Origin: Dipteronia dyeriana
Taxonomy: Eukaryota; Streptophyta; Magnoliopsida; Sapindales; Sapindaceae
NCBI GenBank assembly: GCA_032871835.1
Contig: CM065297.1
Span: forward strand, 63,413,253-63,477,252
DNA: 64,000 nucleotides
Direction: 5' to 3'
Below are positions 61,443 to 64,000 of this stretch, piece after piece (positions within the stretch are counted from its first letter, which is position 1; every line of letters begins with the position of its first letter). The translations under genes were made by a program, and so were the position numbers. Below the pieces are notes generated by a model, which was not told the origin of the DNA, searched no databases, and saw only the letters and a program-made list of their open reading frames with translations.

Positions 61443-63888
61443 TGTAGCTTATGTAGGGAAAAAACGGTTTAGAAAAGCAACGGAAGCGTGATAAAAATGA
61501 AATTTAGGGTTTGCGTATAAATAATAATTTTTCCCTTTTATGCAACGAGAACCTTAACCCTAGATTAATTGACATTTATAAAAGTATCGTACCTTTTTCT
61601 CGTGACGATTGAACAAGTGCCGAATTGATTCCGCAAGATCTTCCAATCCAATCACGAACGTGAATCACCTAGGAGTGTGGGCTCCATTTCTTTAAATTGT
61701 ATACCTGAGGATGGAGACAAATAAAATCTTTTCTTTGTTAGTTACAAATATCCTCCAAGAGAAAAATCCAAGAATGTAGGGTCACTTGTGAATTATCAAT
61801 CAATTTGATTGAAACTCGTGTGAACCTTGATTCGATGTTGTACACAAAACCCTTTTGAAGTAAAGGATACTAGTGCACTATCGAAAACAAAAACGTTCTC
61901 TTTTTCTCCTTTCTCCTTGGCCGAATTCCACACCCTTTATCTATGAGTTGATCAAATTTTTTCTAGAGCAAAAACTAAATTTTTCTCCCTCAAAATTAAC
62001 TCTTGCTATGCCAAATTCTCTCTTGAAAATTACCTAGCATGGCCGAAATTTTCATCATAGAATTCTTAGGGCTGGCTGAAAATCACACACACATATATAT
62101 ATAGGATCATAAATCATTTCCTAAGAAGGATTTACTTGGTTGGCAAGAATCCTTTCCTTAGGCGGATTTATTTGGTAGTTAAGAATCCTTATCTAAAAGG
62201 AAATCTAACTTCTCCTATATCCATATGGGCTGGCCGAATTTCTCATTGATATAGATTAGGAGAGTTTATTCTTTTCTTAAGAAGGATTACTTGGTAGTTA
62301 AGAATCCTTTCCTTAGGTATATTTACTTGGTGGTTAAAAATCCTTTTCAAAAAGGAATTCTATCCTAACACCAAGACTCCTAATCCAACTCAATAGTGTA
62401 TTTGTAACCATATTAAAGACTTCCTAATTTGATTAGATAAATAATTCATTTTATTTATCTACTTATCAAATACAGTCTTTACATTAACTATACTATCAAC
62501 AATAGTATAGTTTTAGGAGACCATCTCCTACTAGGAAAAAGATTTTGACATTTAATTAAATAACTAATTAATCAACAAATTAATTAATTTCCATTTAATT
62601 AAATAATTATATAAAATTAAAAATAATATATTTAAACTATTCTCAATAGCCTTGCCGCCCATACCATATGTAAGGGCCATATATTATTTTTATTATTTTA
62701 TTAAATCCATTAGACCTTAATAAAAAGCCACATGTGAACTAGACCTATTCTTACAAAAAGAAACAAGTTCTCATGCCTTATTAATATTCTAGATGGACCC
62801 CTAAATTGGTCCGGTAGAAAATATCAAGTGATCCATGAATGTTCGTGTGGATTGAGGATCTTGGCAGGCTATCTAAAGTTAAGCTCCAATATACACAACC
62901 CAAGCACAATCAATAAATGATTCACCTAGGTCCAACCTATTTAATTTTAGTTCATTCCACTAAAGAACTAAAATTGAACTCTTAAATAAAGATAGAATAA
63001 GTTGATGTTTACTCACTCATACCCTAGACAACCTTATTGGAGAAAATGTATCCTCGTGAAGAAGATCAGTAATCGCCAAGAGCTCATAGACCTCCTATAG
63101 CTCTCCAAGTTACCATATTTACTCATATGACCATATTTTGAACTTGGATATTTTGACTTGTCCAGAAGCCATGTTTCAATAGTCACTATTGAAAACTTAA
63201 CGTTAAGATTTAATATCCAATACCTCAAAACATCCATATGATGGTATTCTACTCTCATTCATTAAATGGAGCCACGATGTCCATATCTATAAATGAAGTT
63301 CTCTATCGATTAACAAATGAATACCACCAAACTATCGAGGATAGACTATACTATATAATCGTACTCATTGATAGCTCAAATGATAATACTTGCAACCATA
63401 AGTCCATCATTTATCTCAGGATTGAGATAGACTCTCAGATTGTCTTCAAATGAAAACTTTTATCCATTAACGGTTCTAGATAAAGTATTTCATTTTGATC
63501 CTATTCAATGCACCCAGTGCACTAGATTCTTTTGCCCAAAGACACCACACTTTGATGATTTTAGACTCATCATAACACATTTGATACCACTCAAATGCTA
63601 GCAAAAGAATCTACAATTTTGACAAGATAAAAGCGCCCAACCTTCTATCTTAAGTTGTGAATATTATTTAAGACTAACTAAAGAATTGTGTCTGCCTCAT
63701 ACATATCTAGATGTATAAACAATTCTTCTTTTCTCATAGTCTTTTGACCTTATGATTATTTACTTTTGACAATTACAATAATTAAACTATAAATGCTATA
63801 AGATTTGTTAAACTAGAAATCACTTTATTCATATGAAAAGATTGTTAATTACAATATTATAATCTTGCTATCGAGCATAATCCTAACA
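61443..63888 (-). mobile_element. Copia 3' LTR, about 2.4 kb
   Basis: On the - strand it starts TGTTAGGATTATGCTCG at 63888, directly after the polypurine tract CAAGTGGGAGAT (63889-63900), and ends near CATAAGCTACA at about 61443-61446. A TATA box (CCTATATATATATG on -) lies near 62088-62104. Three imperfect repeats of a TTAAGAATCCTT-type unit lie at 62120-62350. The element continues past the window edge. The frames inside the LTR are not genes. Confidence 0.8.
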
Positions 63889-64000
63889 ATCTCCCACTTG
63901 CTCTATAGCAAATGTGTCATATCTCTCATCCCCATGTTCTCTAGATGCTCATCAAAACTCTTTTGAGGAAGAGCCTTTGTAAAGGGATCCGTTAGATTTT
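63889..64000 (-). pseudogene. C-terminus of a copia polyprotein (partial, runs off the window)
   Basis: On the - strand, about 63999-63934 reads LTDPFTKALPQKSFDEHLEN, the conserved end of copia RNase H, and the polypurine tract follows. Only this end is visible, so it cannot be judged whether the full gene is intact. Confidence 0.75.

Noticed and set aside
1..64000. tRNA, rRNA or organelle-derived segments
   Set aside because: No cloverleaf-like or rRNA-like stretch was noticed by eye; a tRNAscan or Rfam search would be decisive.

Overview
The window is AT-rich nuclear DNA of a flowering plant, probably a eudicot. The grounds are split genes with GT-AG introns, plant-type mitochondrial SDH2 and SCO/HCC2 genes, a plant PLAT stress protein, and a dense mix of copia, gypsy, Mutator-like (MULE) and hAT-like elements. 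I cannot name the species. There is no sign of an organelle, bacterial or viral chromosome, and no rRNA, tRNA or CRISPR array was seen.

Host genes. (1) 1960-6589, +: a succinate dehydrogenase iron-sulphur subunit gene (SDH2, closest in character to the seed-type SDH2-3). It is a pseudogene: about 10 bp are missing from exon 2, which removes the fourth [2Fe-2S] cysteine and shifts the frame, and a solo LTR with an exact 5-bp target duplication sits inside exon 3. (2) 23614-26476, +: an intact seven-exon HCC2 gene, the SCO1 relative without the copper ligands. (3) 28796-32290, +: a five-exon TPR protein of the TTL family that stops before any thioredoxin domain. (4) 33080-33772, -: a two-exon secreted PLAT-domain stress protein with a G-box upstream.

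Mobile DNA fills most of the rest. 385-1375 is a short non-autonomous MULE sharing its terminal inverted repeats with a large MULE at 8.13-16.93 kb. The large element carries a broken MuDR-type transposase (-) and a ULP1-like protease gene with a DUF1985-type N-terminus (+), the layout known as Kaonashi MULEs. 17112-22661 is a full-length but decayed gypsy element with TSD AAATC. About 33.95-39.6 kb is a decayed copia element on the - strand without a recognisable 5' LTR. 53.4-60.4 kb is a second MULE (transposase on -, remnant of a ULP-type accessory gene on +), followed head-to-tail by the left end of a third copy, which is interrupted at about 61.44 kb by a copia 3' LTR of roughly 2.4 kb. 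hAT-like elements lie at 2505-3002, 27540-27952, 40.6-43.26 kb and 50.8-53.3 kb.

The most distinctive signal is the set of long tandem arrays inside the MULEs. Variants of a GATCGAGAA..TTTTCAA unit flank both ends of the 8.8-kb element on the same strand. A related TCGAG-rich array in the 1-kb element folds into a hairpin with arms of about 100 bp. A different AAACTTGAAAT array marks the second MULE family. I found no gene cluster that looks like a wholly new system; the MULE iterons and the ULP-like cargo are the best candidates for follow-up.
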